Assembly: GCA_030612085.1 (NCBI GenBank)
Contig: JAUWOM010000025.1
Span: 1 to 12,024, forward strand
Length of the DNA: 12,024 nucleotides
Origin: Actinomycetes bacterium
Lineage (GTDB): Bacteria; Actinomycetota; Humimicrobiia; JAHJRV01
Reading direction: 5' to 3'
Position numbers and translations under genes: made by a program. Shown here piece after piece: positions 1 to 6,923 of the stretch. Position 1 is the stretch's first letter; every line of letters begins with the position of its first letter. The notes under the pieces are model-generated. The model ran no database searches. It was given only the letters and a program-made list of their open reading frames with translations, and was not told the DNA's origin.

Positions 1-573
1 TTTATTTTTTCAGTTAAAGCAAATAGCATAATGACACATGAAAGAGAAGCTAAGTCTAAGGATTATGATGATTTTATAAAAGGTATATCACCATTAATTG
101 AAAGAGAGCAGTTAGCTTCTGTTTTAGCTCAATTTCCCTGGACCTTTAAATTCAATTCTAAGAATTTAGATTATTTGAAATATTTAAAGGAAAATATCAT
201 AGACCTTCCATTGGTTATAGAATTCAGAAACATTTCATGGATAAATGATGAAACCTTTGAATTCCTTGAACAGAATGAATTAGGTTTTTGTTGTGTTGAT
301 CAACCAAAACTAAGAGGTTTAATTCCACCTGTTACTAAAATAACCTCTGATATTGCTTATGTCAGGTTTCATGGAAGAAATTCTCAAAAATGGTGGCATC
401 ATAAGAAGGCATATGAGAGATATGATTACGAATACAAGCAGGATGAATTATTGGAATGGGTTCCCAAGATAAAAGAGATGGATAAAAAAGCCAATAAAAC
501 TCTTATTTATTTCAATAATCACTATAAATCAAAGGCAGTAAAAGCAGCTAATCTCCTGCTTTCCTTACTATAA
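1..573 (+). CDS. DUF72 (YecE-family) protein, 5' end outside window
   Basis: This is the C-terminal 190 residues of a DUF72/YecE-like protein, a TIM-barrel-like family of unknown biochemical role. The frame is open from base 1. The residues before the first ATG (position 31) read FIFSVKANSIMTHE, matching the family's conserved 'F.FSVKA...TH' segment, so that ATG is internal and the gene begins upstream of the window. Other family hallmarks are EFRN.SW (residues 74-80), CCVDQP, YVRFHGRN near residue 130 followed by WW, the RYDYEY segment, and the terminal IYFNNHYKSKAVKAA block. The stop lies 13 bases from the stop of the convergent hspR gene, with no obvious terminator hairpin between them. 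The family assignment is firm; the function is unknown. Confidence 0.88.
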   Translation, partial: FIFSVKANSIMTHEREAKSKDYDDFIKGISPLIEREQLASVLAQFPWTFKFNSKNLDYLKYLKENIIDLPLVIEFRNISWINDETFEFLEQNELGFCCVDQPKLRGLIPPVTKITSDIAYVRFHGRNSQKWWHHKKAYERYDYEYKQDELLEWVPKIKEMDKKANKTLIYFNNHYKSKAVKAANLLLSLL

Positions 574-586
574 TTCATTTCATCTA

Positions 587-976
587 TTAGATAGGTTCTA
601 TTTCACGAGAAGAAAATTGAACAATTTCATGTTTGAAACTTTTACGAACATTTTCTATTTCTCTTTCCATTTCTTTAGTTAGTCTTTCCAATTCTATTTG
701 TGCTTTTTTGAGATCTAATTCAGCTAACTCAAGTTCTCTTTCTAAATCTAAAATCCTTCCAACACCTGCTAAATTTATCCCAAGGTTTTGAGTTAATCCC
801 TGAATATATATGGTTTTCTCAATATTTTCCTCTGAATATAAACGAATATTAGTGGATGTTCTTATAGGTATTACTAACTTTTTCCTCTCATATAATCTAA
901 GAGTTTGAGGATGCACATTAGTCAATTTCGCAGCCACACTTATTATATATACTGGTTTCCTTTTATTCCTGTTCAT
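587..976 (-). CDS. hspR: HspR-like MerR-family heat-shock repressor
   Basis: A 129-residue MerR-type regulator. The N-terminal half is a winged helix-turn-helix: PVYIISVAAKL (residues 8-18), then HPQTLRLYERKKLV, a wing, and NLAGVGRILDLE near residues 68-79. The 'PVY.IS.AA.L..(M/V)HPQTLR.YER.GL' pattern is typical of HspR, the repressor of dnaK operons that needs DnaK as co-repressor in actinobacteria. The C-terminal half (about residues 80-115) is a Glu/Lys-rich predicted coiled coil. The gene is last in a dnaK-grpE-dnaJ-hspR array, the Streptomyces order, and HAIR-like operators lie at the dnaK promoter, so negative autoregulation is inferred. The ATG start has an AAGGA sequence about 9 bases upstream. 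The gap from dnaJ is 104 bp of AT-rich DNA with no clear promoter. The assignment rests on both sequence and context. Confidence 0.88.
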   Translation of the reverse strand: MNRNKRKPVYIISVAAKLTNVHPQTLRLYERKKLVIPIRTSTNIRLYSEENIEKTIYIQGLTQNLGINLAGVGRILDLERELELAELDLKKAQIELERLTKEMEREIENVRKSFKHEIVQFSSREIEPI

Positions 977-1080
977 ATAAGGATTCCTTAAAAATGTTTT
1001 TTTAAATCACATACATATAAAATTTAAACTAATTTTTTATATATATTATTAGACTACAAAAAATTAATATTTTATTAAAT

Positions 1081-2205
1081 TTAATGAGAATTAAACATTT
1101 TTTTTCTTGGATCTGATTTGCTAACTCTTTCAAGATCCATAAATAATCTTTTTTCCTTTACCGAAAGTTTATCAGGAGTTACAACTTTAAGTTTGATGAG
1201 CATATCTCCTTTCCCGCTTCTTTTTAATTTTGGTGCTCCATTACCTCTAATTCTAAACACTTTCCCACTTTGTGAACCAGCTGGAATCTTTAATGAAATT
1301 TTTTTATTTGGGGTTGGAATTTCAATATTTGTTCCTAAAGCAGCTTCAGTGAAGGTAATGGGTAAATCTATTAAAATATCACTATTTCTTCTTTTAAAAA
1401 TAGGATGTGATTTTACCTTGGTAATAATATACAAATCTCCAGATGGACTTCCTTTATCACCAGATTCCCCCATACCCTTAAATCTTATTTTTGAACCATT
1501 TTTCACTCCAGCAGGGATTTTTACAGTTAATTTTCTTACTCTCCTCTCTCTCCCTGTACCTTTGCATTTAGTGCAAGGGTGCTCTGTTATTATACCCTGA
1601 CCTAAACATCGAGGACATGTTTGACTTATACTAAAAAAGCCCTGATTTCTCGATACTACTCCCCTCCCATTGCAATTTGGACATGTTATTGGAAAAGTCC
1701 CTGGCTCAGTTCCTGCACCCTTGCACTTATTGCATGCTAAATTAGCGCTTACATTTATTTTTGTAGTTACACCTTTCATTGCTTCGTAGAAGGAGAGATT
1801 TAATTTATATGTAAGGTCATTTCCTCTTTTTGGTACTTTAGTTCGTCTGTTTCTTACACCACCAGTTTTAAATAAGTCAAATATACTTTCAAAAGCCGAA
1901 GATTCACCAAATTCCTGAAAGTTCCAGATTGTTTGAAAATCCTCTGGTTTAAATCCTTTAGCTTGAAATCCAAAAGGTCCCTGACTGTACATTCTAACCT
2001 GTTCATCATATCTCTTTCTCTTCTCTTTATCTCCTAAGATTGAGTATGCTACTGAAATTTCTTTAAACTTCTCCTCTGCTTCCTTATTGTTTTTGTTAAC
2101 ATCAGGATGATACTGTTGAGCTAATTTTCTATATGCTTTTTTTATCTCTTTTTGTGTAGTACTTTTATCTACACCTAATATCCTATAATAATCCTTAAAT
2201 TCCAA
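1081..2205 (-). CDS. dnaJ: Chaperone DnaJ (Hsp40), TTG start
   Basis: A full-length type I J-protein (374 residues) that stimulates DnaK ATPase and delivers unfolded substrates in the cytoplasm. The J domain occupies about residues 5-70 with HPD at 33-35. The linker (about 75-115) is Phe-rich and less glycine-rich than the usual G/F region. The zinc-binding region has all four CxxCxGxG repeats (Cys 158/161, 175/178, 197/200, 211/214), followed by the C-terminal substrate-binding domains from about 225. The start is TTG, chosen because GGTGA lies 5 bases upstream and the J domain begins immediately. It lies 63 bp downstream of grpE in the same orientation. Its short tail after residue 360 is basic. 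Confidence 0.97.
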   Translation of the reverse strand: MEFKDYYRILGVDKSTTQKEIKKAYRKLAQQYHPDVNKNNKEAEEKFKEISVAYSILGDKEKRKRYDEQVRMYSQGPFGFQAKGFKPEDFQTIWNFQEFGESSAFESIFDLFKTGGVRNRRTKVPKRGNDLTYKLNLSFYEAMKGVTTKINVSANLACNKCKGAGTEPGTFPITCPNCNGRGVVSRNQGFFSISQTCPRCLGQGIITEHPCTKCKGTGRERRVRKLTVKIPAGVKNGSKIRFKGMGESGDKGSPSGDLYIITKVKSHPIFKRRNSDILIDLPITFTEAALGTNIEIPTPNKKISLKIPAGSQSGKVFRIRGNGAPKLKRSGKGDMLIKLKVVTPDKLSVKEKRLFMDLERVSKSDPRKKMFNSH

Positions 2206-2210
2206 TTAAT

Positions 2211-2215
2211 TCACC
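2211..2215 (-). promoter_or_regulatory. Ribosome binding site fixing the TTG start of dnaJ
   Basis: GGTGA on the minus strand lies 5 bases before the TTG codon of dnaJ. No ATG is available near the J domain's first residues, so this site decides the start. The same GGTGA/TTG arrangement recurs at the anti-sigma gene near the right edge. Confidence 0.7.
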
Positions 2216-2268
2216 AAAAATAAATCTTAATAAAATTTTTGCTTTGTTAAATTCAATTTAATTTTTTC

Positions 2269-2955
2269 TCAGGACTTATCTGGTTTTTTTGAGACTTTTA
2301 CAGTTGCAGGTCTTAGTAATCTATCATTTAGAAGATATCCCTTCTGTAATACTTCAAGTACTGTTCCTTCCTCATGTTCATCACTTTCAAATTGCATTAA
2401 TGCATGATGATACCTTGGATCAAACATTTCCCCTTCAGGATAAACTTCTTTTACTCCCTCTTTATTTAATATCTTATCAAATTCCTTATATATAATATCT
2501 ATACCATCAATAATGGCTTTAACTTCATCTTTGTTTTCTTTAGAAATTATTACCTTTTCAAGATCATCAAGTATGGGGAGAAGCTTCTTTATTAAATCCA
2601 TATTAGCTAATGTTTTGGATTTACTCTGTTCTCTTAAAATCCTTTTTTTATAGTTCTCAAATTCCGCTTGTTTTCTCTGCAGGGTATCAATATAATCATT
2701 TAGTTGATTGTTTTTCTCATCCAGTTGATTGTTTTTCTCATCTATTTCTTTTTTTAATTCTGCAATCTTTTTATTCAACTTTATCTCACTCTTAGTTTTT
2801 TTTCTTTTTAATTTCTTCTTTTTAATTGATTCTGGTTTGATTTTTTGAGACTGATTCTTACTTGCCTCCTCATTGCTTTTTTCATTATTTTTAAATAGAA
2901 TTTTGCCATAACTAATTTTCGAATACGATTCATTTTTCTTTTTAGCTTCTGACAT
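2269..2955 (-). CDS. grpE: Nucleotide exchange factor GrpE
   Basis: GrpE releases ADP from DnaK and completes the DnaK-DnaJ cycle. At 228 residues it is longer than the E. coli protein (197). The extra length is an N-terminal extension (about residues 1-60) that is very rich in Lys, Ser and Asn and probably disordered. The long dimerising helix follows (about 60-115) with FENYKKRILREQ near 99-110, and then the C-terminal beta-domain with EMFDPRYHHALMQ (176-188) and the signature GYLLNDRLLRPATVKVSK. The helix contains the 7-residue repeat DEKNNQL twice (72-78 and 79-85), encoded by a 21-bp tandem repeat. The ATG has a good SD, AGGAGA, 4 bases upstream. It is the second gene of the chaperone operon, with a palindromic repeat between it and dnaK. 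Confidence 0.96.
   Translation of the reverse strand: MSEAKKKNESYSKISYGKILFKNNEKSNEEASKNQSQKIKPESIKKKKLKRKKTKSEIKLNKKIAELKKEIDEKNNQLDEKNNQLNDYIDTLQRKQAEFENYKKRILREQSKSKTLANMDLIKKLLPILDDLEKVIISKENKDEVKAIIDGIDIIYKEFDKILNKEGVKEVYPEGEMFDPRYHHALMQFESDEHEEGTVLEVLQKGYLLNDRLLRPATVKVSKKPDKS
2702..2743 (-). repeat. 21-bp tandem duplication inside grpE
   Basis: Two adjacent 21-bp copies, identical except for the last base, encode DEKNNQL twice in the GrpE coiled-coil helix. Seven residues is one heptad, so the copy extends the coiled coil by two turns without breaking phase. It looks like a recent slippage duplication. Confidence 0.9.
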
Positions 2956-3034
2956 AAAATCTCCTAATGACTATTTATCTCCCTTCTATTTTTTAATTAT
3001 TTCTTATAAAATTATCTAAATTTAAGTCCTATTA

Positions 3035-3175
3035 AAGGCTTTGCGGTATACTTTCGAAGACATTTTACCCTCCCCCTACCCCCTCCCATAAAGGGAGGGG
3101 AATCATAAGAGAAGTTCTCCTTACCTCTCCCACCAGGGGAGAGGATAGATAGTCGAGAAAGTATACCCGAAGCTT
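3035..3175. repeat. Palindromic intergenic repeat (MITE/REP-like) in the dnaK-grpE gap
   Basis: A 141-bp GC-richer island in AT-rich surroundings. Its ends form an inverted repeat: GGTATACTTTC at 3045-3055 and its exact complement at 3157-3167, extending outward with gaps (AAGGCTTTGC against AAGCTTCG). Inside are two 8-bp perfect stems with 5-base loops: CCCTCCC-type at 3080-3087/3093-3100 and CCTCTCCC at 3124-3131/3137-3144. The paired C-rich/G-rich hairpins resemble the dispersed 'CTCTCCCACCAGGGGAGAGG' type of intergenic repeat seen in many bacteria. There is no coding capacity and no U-run after the stems, so it is not a classical terminator. It lies inside the presumed operon transcript and could affect readthrough or mRNA stability (inference). 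Confidence 0.8.
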
Positions 3176-3211
3176 ATATGTCTTATGTCAAGACCTGGTA
3201 CTTATTAAATT

Positions 3212-5053
3212 CTATTCGTTTTCATCCACAATCTCATAATCAGCATCCACGACTTCTTCCTCTTCTTCTGGTTTCACTTTTTTCTCACCTTTAGACTCTT
3301 CAGCTTTTGTAGTCTTTTGAGTTGTCTGGGCATACACTGCTTCGGCTAATTTATGAGAGGCATCCATCAAATCTTGTGACTTCTGTCTTATAGCTTCAAC
3401 ATCTGTTCCAGCTAATGCTTTTTTCAATTCCGAAATAGTAGATTCTATATTGCTTCTTTCTCCTGAAGGTAATTTATCACCTAATTGTCTTAACGATTTC
3501 TCTGTTGAATATATGAGATTATCCGCATTATTTCGTATCTCAGCTTCTTCTCTTTTCTTTTTATCTTCCTCTACATGAACTTCAGCTTCCTTCATCATTT
3601 TCTCTATCTCTTCATCAGATATTCCTGCTGAAGAAGTTATTGTTATTTTCTGTTCATTTCCAGTTCCAAGATCTTTGGCAAATACATGAACAATTCCATT
3701 AGCATCAATATCAAAAGTCACCTCTATCTGAGGAATTCCTCTTGGAGCCAGTGGTATTCCTACAAGTTGAAATCTACCCAATGTCTTATTGAAAGCTGCC
3801 ATTAGTCTTTCACCTTGAAGTACATGAATCTCAACAGTTGTTTGATTATCCTCAGCTGTGGAAAATATTTCTCCCTTTTTGGTAGGAATTGTAGTATTTC
3901 TCTCAATTAATCTTGTAAAAACTCCACCTTTTGTCTCAATACCTAATGACAAAGGTGTAACATCCAGTAGAAGAACATCTTTAACTTCGCCCTTTAGAAC
4001 TCCTGCTTGAATTGCTGCTCCTACAGCAACAACTTCATCAGGATTTATATCTTTTCTCGGTTCTTTTCCTGTCAATTTCTTTACTAAATCTCTTACTGCA
4101 GGCATTCTAGTTTGCCCTCCAACTAATAGGACATGATCTAAATCTCCAGGCTTTACCCCAGCATCCTCCATTGCTCTTTTTGTTGGACCAACACACTTAT
4201 CAATTAGATCAGAAACCAATTGAACGAGTTTAGCTCTAGTAAGTGTCATCTCAAGGTGTTTTGGTCCTGACTCATCAGCTGTAATAAAAGGTAAGTTTAT
4301 ATTAGCAGTTTGAGTAGTTGAAAGTTCACATTTTGCCTTTTCAGCTGCCTCTTTAAGTCTTTGCAACGCCATCTTATCTTTAGAAAGATCTATTCCTTGT
4401 TCTTTTTTAAATTCAGAAATTAACCATTCCGTTATTTTCTTATCATAGTCATCCCCACCCAAAAGATTGTTCCCACTTGTAGCTTTCACCTCGAAAACTC
4501 CATCTCCAATATCTAAAATTGAAACATCAAATGTTCCTCCACCGAGGTCAAAAACTAATATTTTCTGATCTTGCTCCTTATCCAAACCATATGCAAGAGC
4601 AGCTGCTGTTGGCTCATTTATTATTCTTGGTACTTTCATTCCAGCAATTTTACCAGCATCCTTTGTAGCTTTTCTTTGACTATCCTCAAAATATGCTGGA
4701 ACTGTAATTACTGCCTCAGTTATCTCTTCACCTAAATATGCTTCTGCATCAGCTTTCATTTTCTGTAATATCATTGCAGAGATTTCTTGTGGTGAATAAT
4801 TTTTATCATCTATCTTTACTCTATGTTTCGAACCCATTTTTCTCTTAATAGATGATATAGTTCTATCCAGATTTGTTATTGCTTGTCTTTTTGCTATCAT
4901 TCCTACTAAACGCTCACCAGATTTAGTAAAAGCTACAACTGATGGAGTTACCCTACCACCTTCCGCATTTGGTATAACTGTTGATTCTCCTCCCTCAAAT
5001 ACAGCAATACATGAGTTGGTTGTACCTAGATCAATACCAATTGGTTTTGACAT
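3212..5053 (-). CDS. dnaK: Chaperone DnaK (Hsp70)
   Basis: A complete 613-residue Hsp70, the ATP-dependent cytoplasmic foldase and the first gene of the operon. The nucleotide-binding domain shows GIDLGTTNS (6-14), the INEPTAAALAYG segment (145-156), VFDLGGGTFDVS (167-178) and LLVGGQTRMPAV. The linker is DVLLLDVTPLSLGIE, followed by the substrate-binding domain and helical lid. The acidic tail ends in the typical VVDADYEIVDE. Between residues 65 and 95 it lacks the insertion of about 23 residues present in proteobacterial DnaK, so it is the Gram-positive/deep-branching form. The ATG start has a near-perfect SD (AGGAGGA, 7 bases upstream). A consensus promoter and two HAIR-like operators lie upstream, and HspR-mediated heat induction is inferred. 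Confidence 0.98.
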   Translation of the reverse strand: MSKPIGIDLGTTNSCIAVFEGGESTVIPNAEGGRVTPSVVAFTKSGERLVGMIAKRQAITNLDRTISSIKRKMGSKHRVKIDDKNYSPQEISAMILQKMKADAEAYLGEEITEAVITVPAYFEDSQRKATKDAGKIAGMKVPRIINEPTAAALAYGLDKEQDQKILVFDLGGGTFDVSILDIGDGVFEVKATSGNNLLGGDDYDKKITEWLISEFKKEQGIDLSKDKMALQRLKEAAEKAKCELSTTQTANINLPFITADESGPKHLEMTLTRAKLVQLVSDLIDKCVGPTKRAMEDAGVKPGDLDHVLLVGGQTRMPAVRDLVKKLTGKEPRKDINPDEVVAVGAAIQAGVLKGEVKDVLLLDVTPLSLGIETKGGVFTRLIERNTTIPTKKGEIFSTAEDNQTTVEIHVLQGERLMAAFNKTLGRFQLVGIPLAPRGIPQIEVTFDIDANGIVHVFAKDLGTGNEQKITITSSAGISDEEIEKMMKEAEVHVEEDKKKREEAEIRNNADNLIYSTEKSLRQLGDKLPSGERSNIESTISELKKALAGTDVEAIRQKSQDLMDASHKLAEAVYAQTTQKTTKAEESKGEKKVKPEEEEEVVDADYEIVDENE

Positions 5054-5060
5054 TATTTCA

Positions 5061-5067
5061 TCCTCCT
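5061..5067 (-). promoter_or_regulatory. Strong ribosome binding site of dnaK
   Basis: AGGAGGA on the minus strand lies 7 bases before the dnaK ATG. It is the strongest SD match in the window, consistent with high expression. Confidence 0.8.
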
Positions 5068-5126
5068 TTTTATTTTTATTTTAAAAATTTCAAATATTTA
5101 ATAATAAACCAAAATCTGTAGGTAAA

Positions 5127-5155
5127 ATTATAAAACTTTATAATAATATTGTCAA
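5127..5155 (-). promoter_or_regulatory. Consensus sigma-70/sigma-A promoter of the dnaK operon
   Basis: On the minus strand a perfect -35 TTGACA (5150-5155) is followed by a 17-base spacer and a perfect -10 TATAAT (5127-5132). Transcription would start near 5120, giving a leader of about 66 bases before dnaK. Such a strong promoter in front of a chaperone operon implies negative control. A HAIR-like repeat overlaps the -35 and most of the spacer, so bound HspR would block polymerase. Confidence 0.85.
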
Positions 5156-5156
5156 G
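5136..5156 (-). promoter_or_regulatory. Proximal HAIR-like HspR operator overlapping the -35
   Basis: A 21-bp element on the minus strand, CTTGACA-N7-TATAAAG, with N7 = ATATTAT. The HAIR consensus of actinobacteria is CTTGAGT-N7-ACTCAAG, also 21 bp. The left half keeps CTTGA and the right half keeps AAG; five of seven half-site positions are symmetric. It covers the -35 hexamer and 14 bases of the spacer. It matches the distal copy at 19 of 21 positions. Operator function is inferred from the hspR gene in the same operon. Confidence 0.65.
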
Positions 5157-5159
5157 TAT

Positions 5160-5180
5160 CTTAATAATAATATTATCAAG
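5160..5180 (-). promoter_or_regulatory. Distal HAIR-like HspR operator
   Basis: A 21-bp element, CTTGATA-N7-TATTAAG with the same N7 (ATATTAT), three bases upstream of the proximal copy (24-bp period). Its half-sites are symmetric at six of seven positions, so it is the better palindrome of the pair. The rest of the dnaK upstream gap, about 5181-5327, shows nothing I recognise: AT-rich, no ORF, no hairpin with a U-run. Confidence 0.65.
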
Positions 5181-5327
5181 TTTTCATATTCTACCAGAAT
5201 TTCACAAAAAAATCAATATTTTTTTACATATTTTGTTAGGAGAATAAAATCGTCAAGATAAACAATAATTTAGTAAATGCGGAAGTAATAGAGGTTATAT
5301 AGAAATTGTGTTTAAAAGAATTTCTTA

Positions 5328-5394
5328 CTCATGAATGCGATATATTTCTTTAATAAGTCTACCTTTTTCAGCTTTTTTTACTCAAGGTTGTGGC
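5328..5394 (-). pseudogene. Relic copy of a piece of the NlpC/P60 gene
   Basis: About 67 bp here match 7767-7835 in the same orientation at roughly 85-90% by eye, including an unbroken 25-base stretch. The original encodes residues 38-60 of the NlpC/P60 protein (just after the signal peptide). In the copy the A-run is shortened, shifting the frame, and the matching frame (AEKGRLIKEIYRIHE) hits TAA where the intact gene continues, so it cannot be functional. Its upstream edge supplies the last three codons and the stop of the lipoprotein gene. It is probably a remnant of a former tandem paralogue or of a short segmental duplication. Confidence 0.8.
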
Positions 5395-5846
5395 TTTAAA
5401 GACAAAAATGTTTCTTCAAAATTGATTTTCCACTTCCCATCTTCATAAATTAGGAATATTTCTTCTGTTCTTATCTCTTCTCTGTCATCAACATAAGTAA
5501 TAATAAAATTTGCACTTACCGCTGCTTTCTCATCATTCCTTTTTAATAAATCGGTTCTCTTTACCTCTATTTTTCTGACAGAGGAGAGAGATTTGGAAAT
5601 CAATAAATTAAAATCTTCCTTGTCTATCTCTAATTTATCATTATTTAAGAGATATTTATCATATATCCTTTCAACATCTTTTAAATTCAGGTCATTAAAA
5701 AAACTAAAAACCGTTCTTTCAGGTTCAGATTTAAATATTAAAAATTCACAACCTAACAAGATAAGCAGGTTTGTAATCAATAGAAAAACTAAAAGTAAAA
5801 GACGAAATTTAATATATTTTTGGATTACATATTTTTTTAAAAGCAT
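5382..5846 (-). CDS. Small predicted lipoprotein of unknown function
   Basis: 154 residues. A basic N-terminus (KK, K, K, R) and a hydrophobic stretch (about 15-31) end in a lipobox LLGC with Cys33, so the product is predicted to be exported and lipid-anchored. The mature part, with TVFSFFNDLNLKDVERIYDKYL at the start and a closing DGKWKINFEE, resembles small NTF2-like/DUF4878-type extracytoplasmic domains; that family match is tentative. The ATG is only 3 bases after the stop of the upstream HDAC-family gene and has only a weak SD (GGA), suggesting translational coupling. The last three residues (PQP) and the stop are encoded inside the NlpC relic, so the natural C-terminus may have been altered. 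I do not recognise a specific function. Confidence 0.75.
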   Translation of the reverse strand: MLLKKYVIQKYIKFRLLLLVFLLITNLLILLGCEFLIFKSEPERTVFSFFNDLNLKDVERIYDKYLLNNDKLEIDKEDFNLLISKSLSSVRKIEVKRTDLLKRNDEKAAVSANFIITYVDDREEIRTEEIFLIYEDGKWKINFEETFLSLKPQP

Positions 5847-5849
5847 TTC

Positions 5850-6890
5850 TTATAATTTCCAATATCTTTTTTGAATTTCTATTATTTGTTCTATTTCCAT
5901 GCTTGAATTCCTCTCCTTTAACTCTTCTGATGGGTAAGGAACTGGATTATTATACCCGACCATTGCTCTGAGAGTTTCTACTACACTTTGAGATAATCCC
6001 TTTAAGTAATAGCCGCCCTCTAAAGAGAAAATAATTCTACCACTACAAACTTCATTCGCTATTTCTATTACAGCTTTTGATAATTTAAAAAATGTATTAC
6101 TTGTTAAAAGAAGTTGAGTTAAAGGGTCTTTATAATGTCCATCATATCCAGCACTAATCAAGATGAATTCTGGCGAAAATTGATAAACAATCGGAGAAAT
6201 GATCCTTTCTATTGCCAATAAATAGGTATTCTCCCCACTATATGCAAACATTGGTATATTTACATTAAATCCTTTTGCAATACCCGTTCCAATTTCATTG
6301 GCAGAACCAGTTCCTGGATAAAAAGGAAATTGATGTAAAGATATATAAAGGACATCTGGGTCATTATAAAATGAATCTTGTGTACCATTTCCATGATGGG
6401 CATCCCAATCAATAATAACTACTTTACGCAAACCCATTACATTCTTTAAATACTTAGCAGCTATTGCAATATTATTAAATATACAAAAACCCATAGCTTG
6501 GGAAAAAAGTGCATGATGTCCAGGTGGTCTCACTAAAGCAAATGCATTTCTATAAATCCCCTCATATACTGACTTGGCTGCATTTAAAACTGCTCCACAT
6601 GCATGAAGCGCGCTTTCATATGACTTTGAACAGACTGCTGTATCGGGATCTAAATGTTTTATGCCTTTTATTTCTGATGTATTTTGAATTAATTTAATAT
6701 AGTTATCACTGTGATTTAATTGGATATCCTTTATAGAGGCTTTATCAGGCAAAACAGTTTCAATATTATTTAAATCTTTTCTTTTTTCAATTTCATCTAA
6801 TATTGTAACTAATCTTTGTGCTCTTTCCGGATGACCCCATCCCGTATCATGTTCTAAAAAAATTGGATGATAAAATAATCCTGTAGACAT
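5850..6890 (-). CDS. Histone deacetylase-family (AcuC/HDAC-like) zinc amidohydrolase
   Basis: A 346-residue cytoplasmic deacetylase of the arginase/HDAC fold, which hydrolyses acetyl-lysine or acetylated small amines with a catalytic zinc. Motifs in order: HPERAQRL (20-27), the RPPGHHA charge-relay histidines (His125/126), GFCIFNN (134-140), IDWDAHHGNGT with zinc ligands Asp163 and His165, SLHQFPFYPGTG, SAGYDGH with zinc ligand Asp250, and EGGYY with the transition-state Tyr294. All key residues are present, so it should be active. Bacterial members include AcuC and acetylpolyamine amidohydrolases; the motifs look closer to the class II HDAC/AphA-like type, but the substrate cannot be told from sequence. 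It lies 33 bp after the NlpC/P60 gene and 3 bp before the lipoprotein gene. No clear SD precedes the ATG. Confidence 0.93.
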   Translation of the reverse strand: MSTGLFYHPIFLEHDTGWGHPERAQRLVTILDEIEKRKDLNNIETVLPDKASIKDIQLNHSDNYIKLIQNTSEIKGIKHLDPDTAVCSKSYESALHACGAVLNAAKSVYEGIYRNAFALVRPPGHHALFSQAMGFCIFNNIAIAAKYLKNVMGLRKVVIIDWDAHHGNGTQDSFYNDPDVLYISLHQFPFYPGTGSANEIGTGIAKGFNVNIPMFAYSGENTYLLAIERIISPIVYQFSPEFILISAGYDGHYKDPLTQLLLTSNTFFKLSKAVIEIANEVCSGRIIFSLEGGYYLKGLSQSVVETLRAMVGYNNPVPYPSEELKERNSSMEIEQIIEIQKRYWKL

Positions 6891-6923
6891 TTTTTTGATA
6901 ATTTTAGAAGTTTGTTATTAGTC

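Noticed and set aside
1056..1074. 19-bp AT-only-type exact repeat shared with 8028-8046, both just after the stop of a minus-strand gene
   Set aside because: It contains only one C and no G, in very AT-rich DNA, so chance similarity is plausible. It makes no stable hairpin, so I do not call a terminator.
1118..1600. Long plus-strand open frame opposite dnaJ, and similar frames opposite grpE, NlpC and amidase
   Set aside because: They are antisense to clearly conserved proteins, have no SD or recognisable domain, and mirror the codon structure of the real genes.
3080..3144. Two GC-rich hairpins as dnaK terminators
   Set aside because: Neither stem is followed by a U-run on either strand, and grpE follows in the same direction. 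They are better explained as parts of the palindromic repeat.
5054..5381. CIRCE element (TTAGCACTC-N9-GAGTGCTAA) upstream of dnaK
   Set aside because: No such sequence is present, so HrcA control is not supported; the HAIR-like repeats fit better.
5380..5386. Perfect CTTGAGT, the canonical HAIR half-site, on the minus strand
   Set aside because: No matching right half follows after 7 bases, and it lies within the NlpC relic about 260 bp from the promoter. Chance is more likely.
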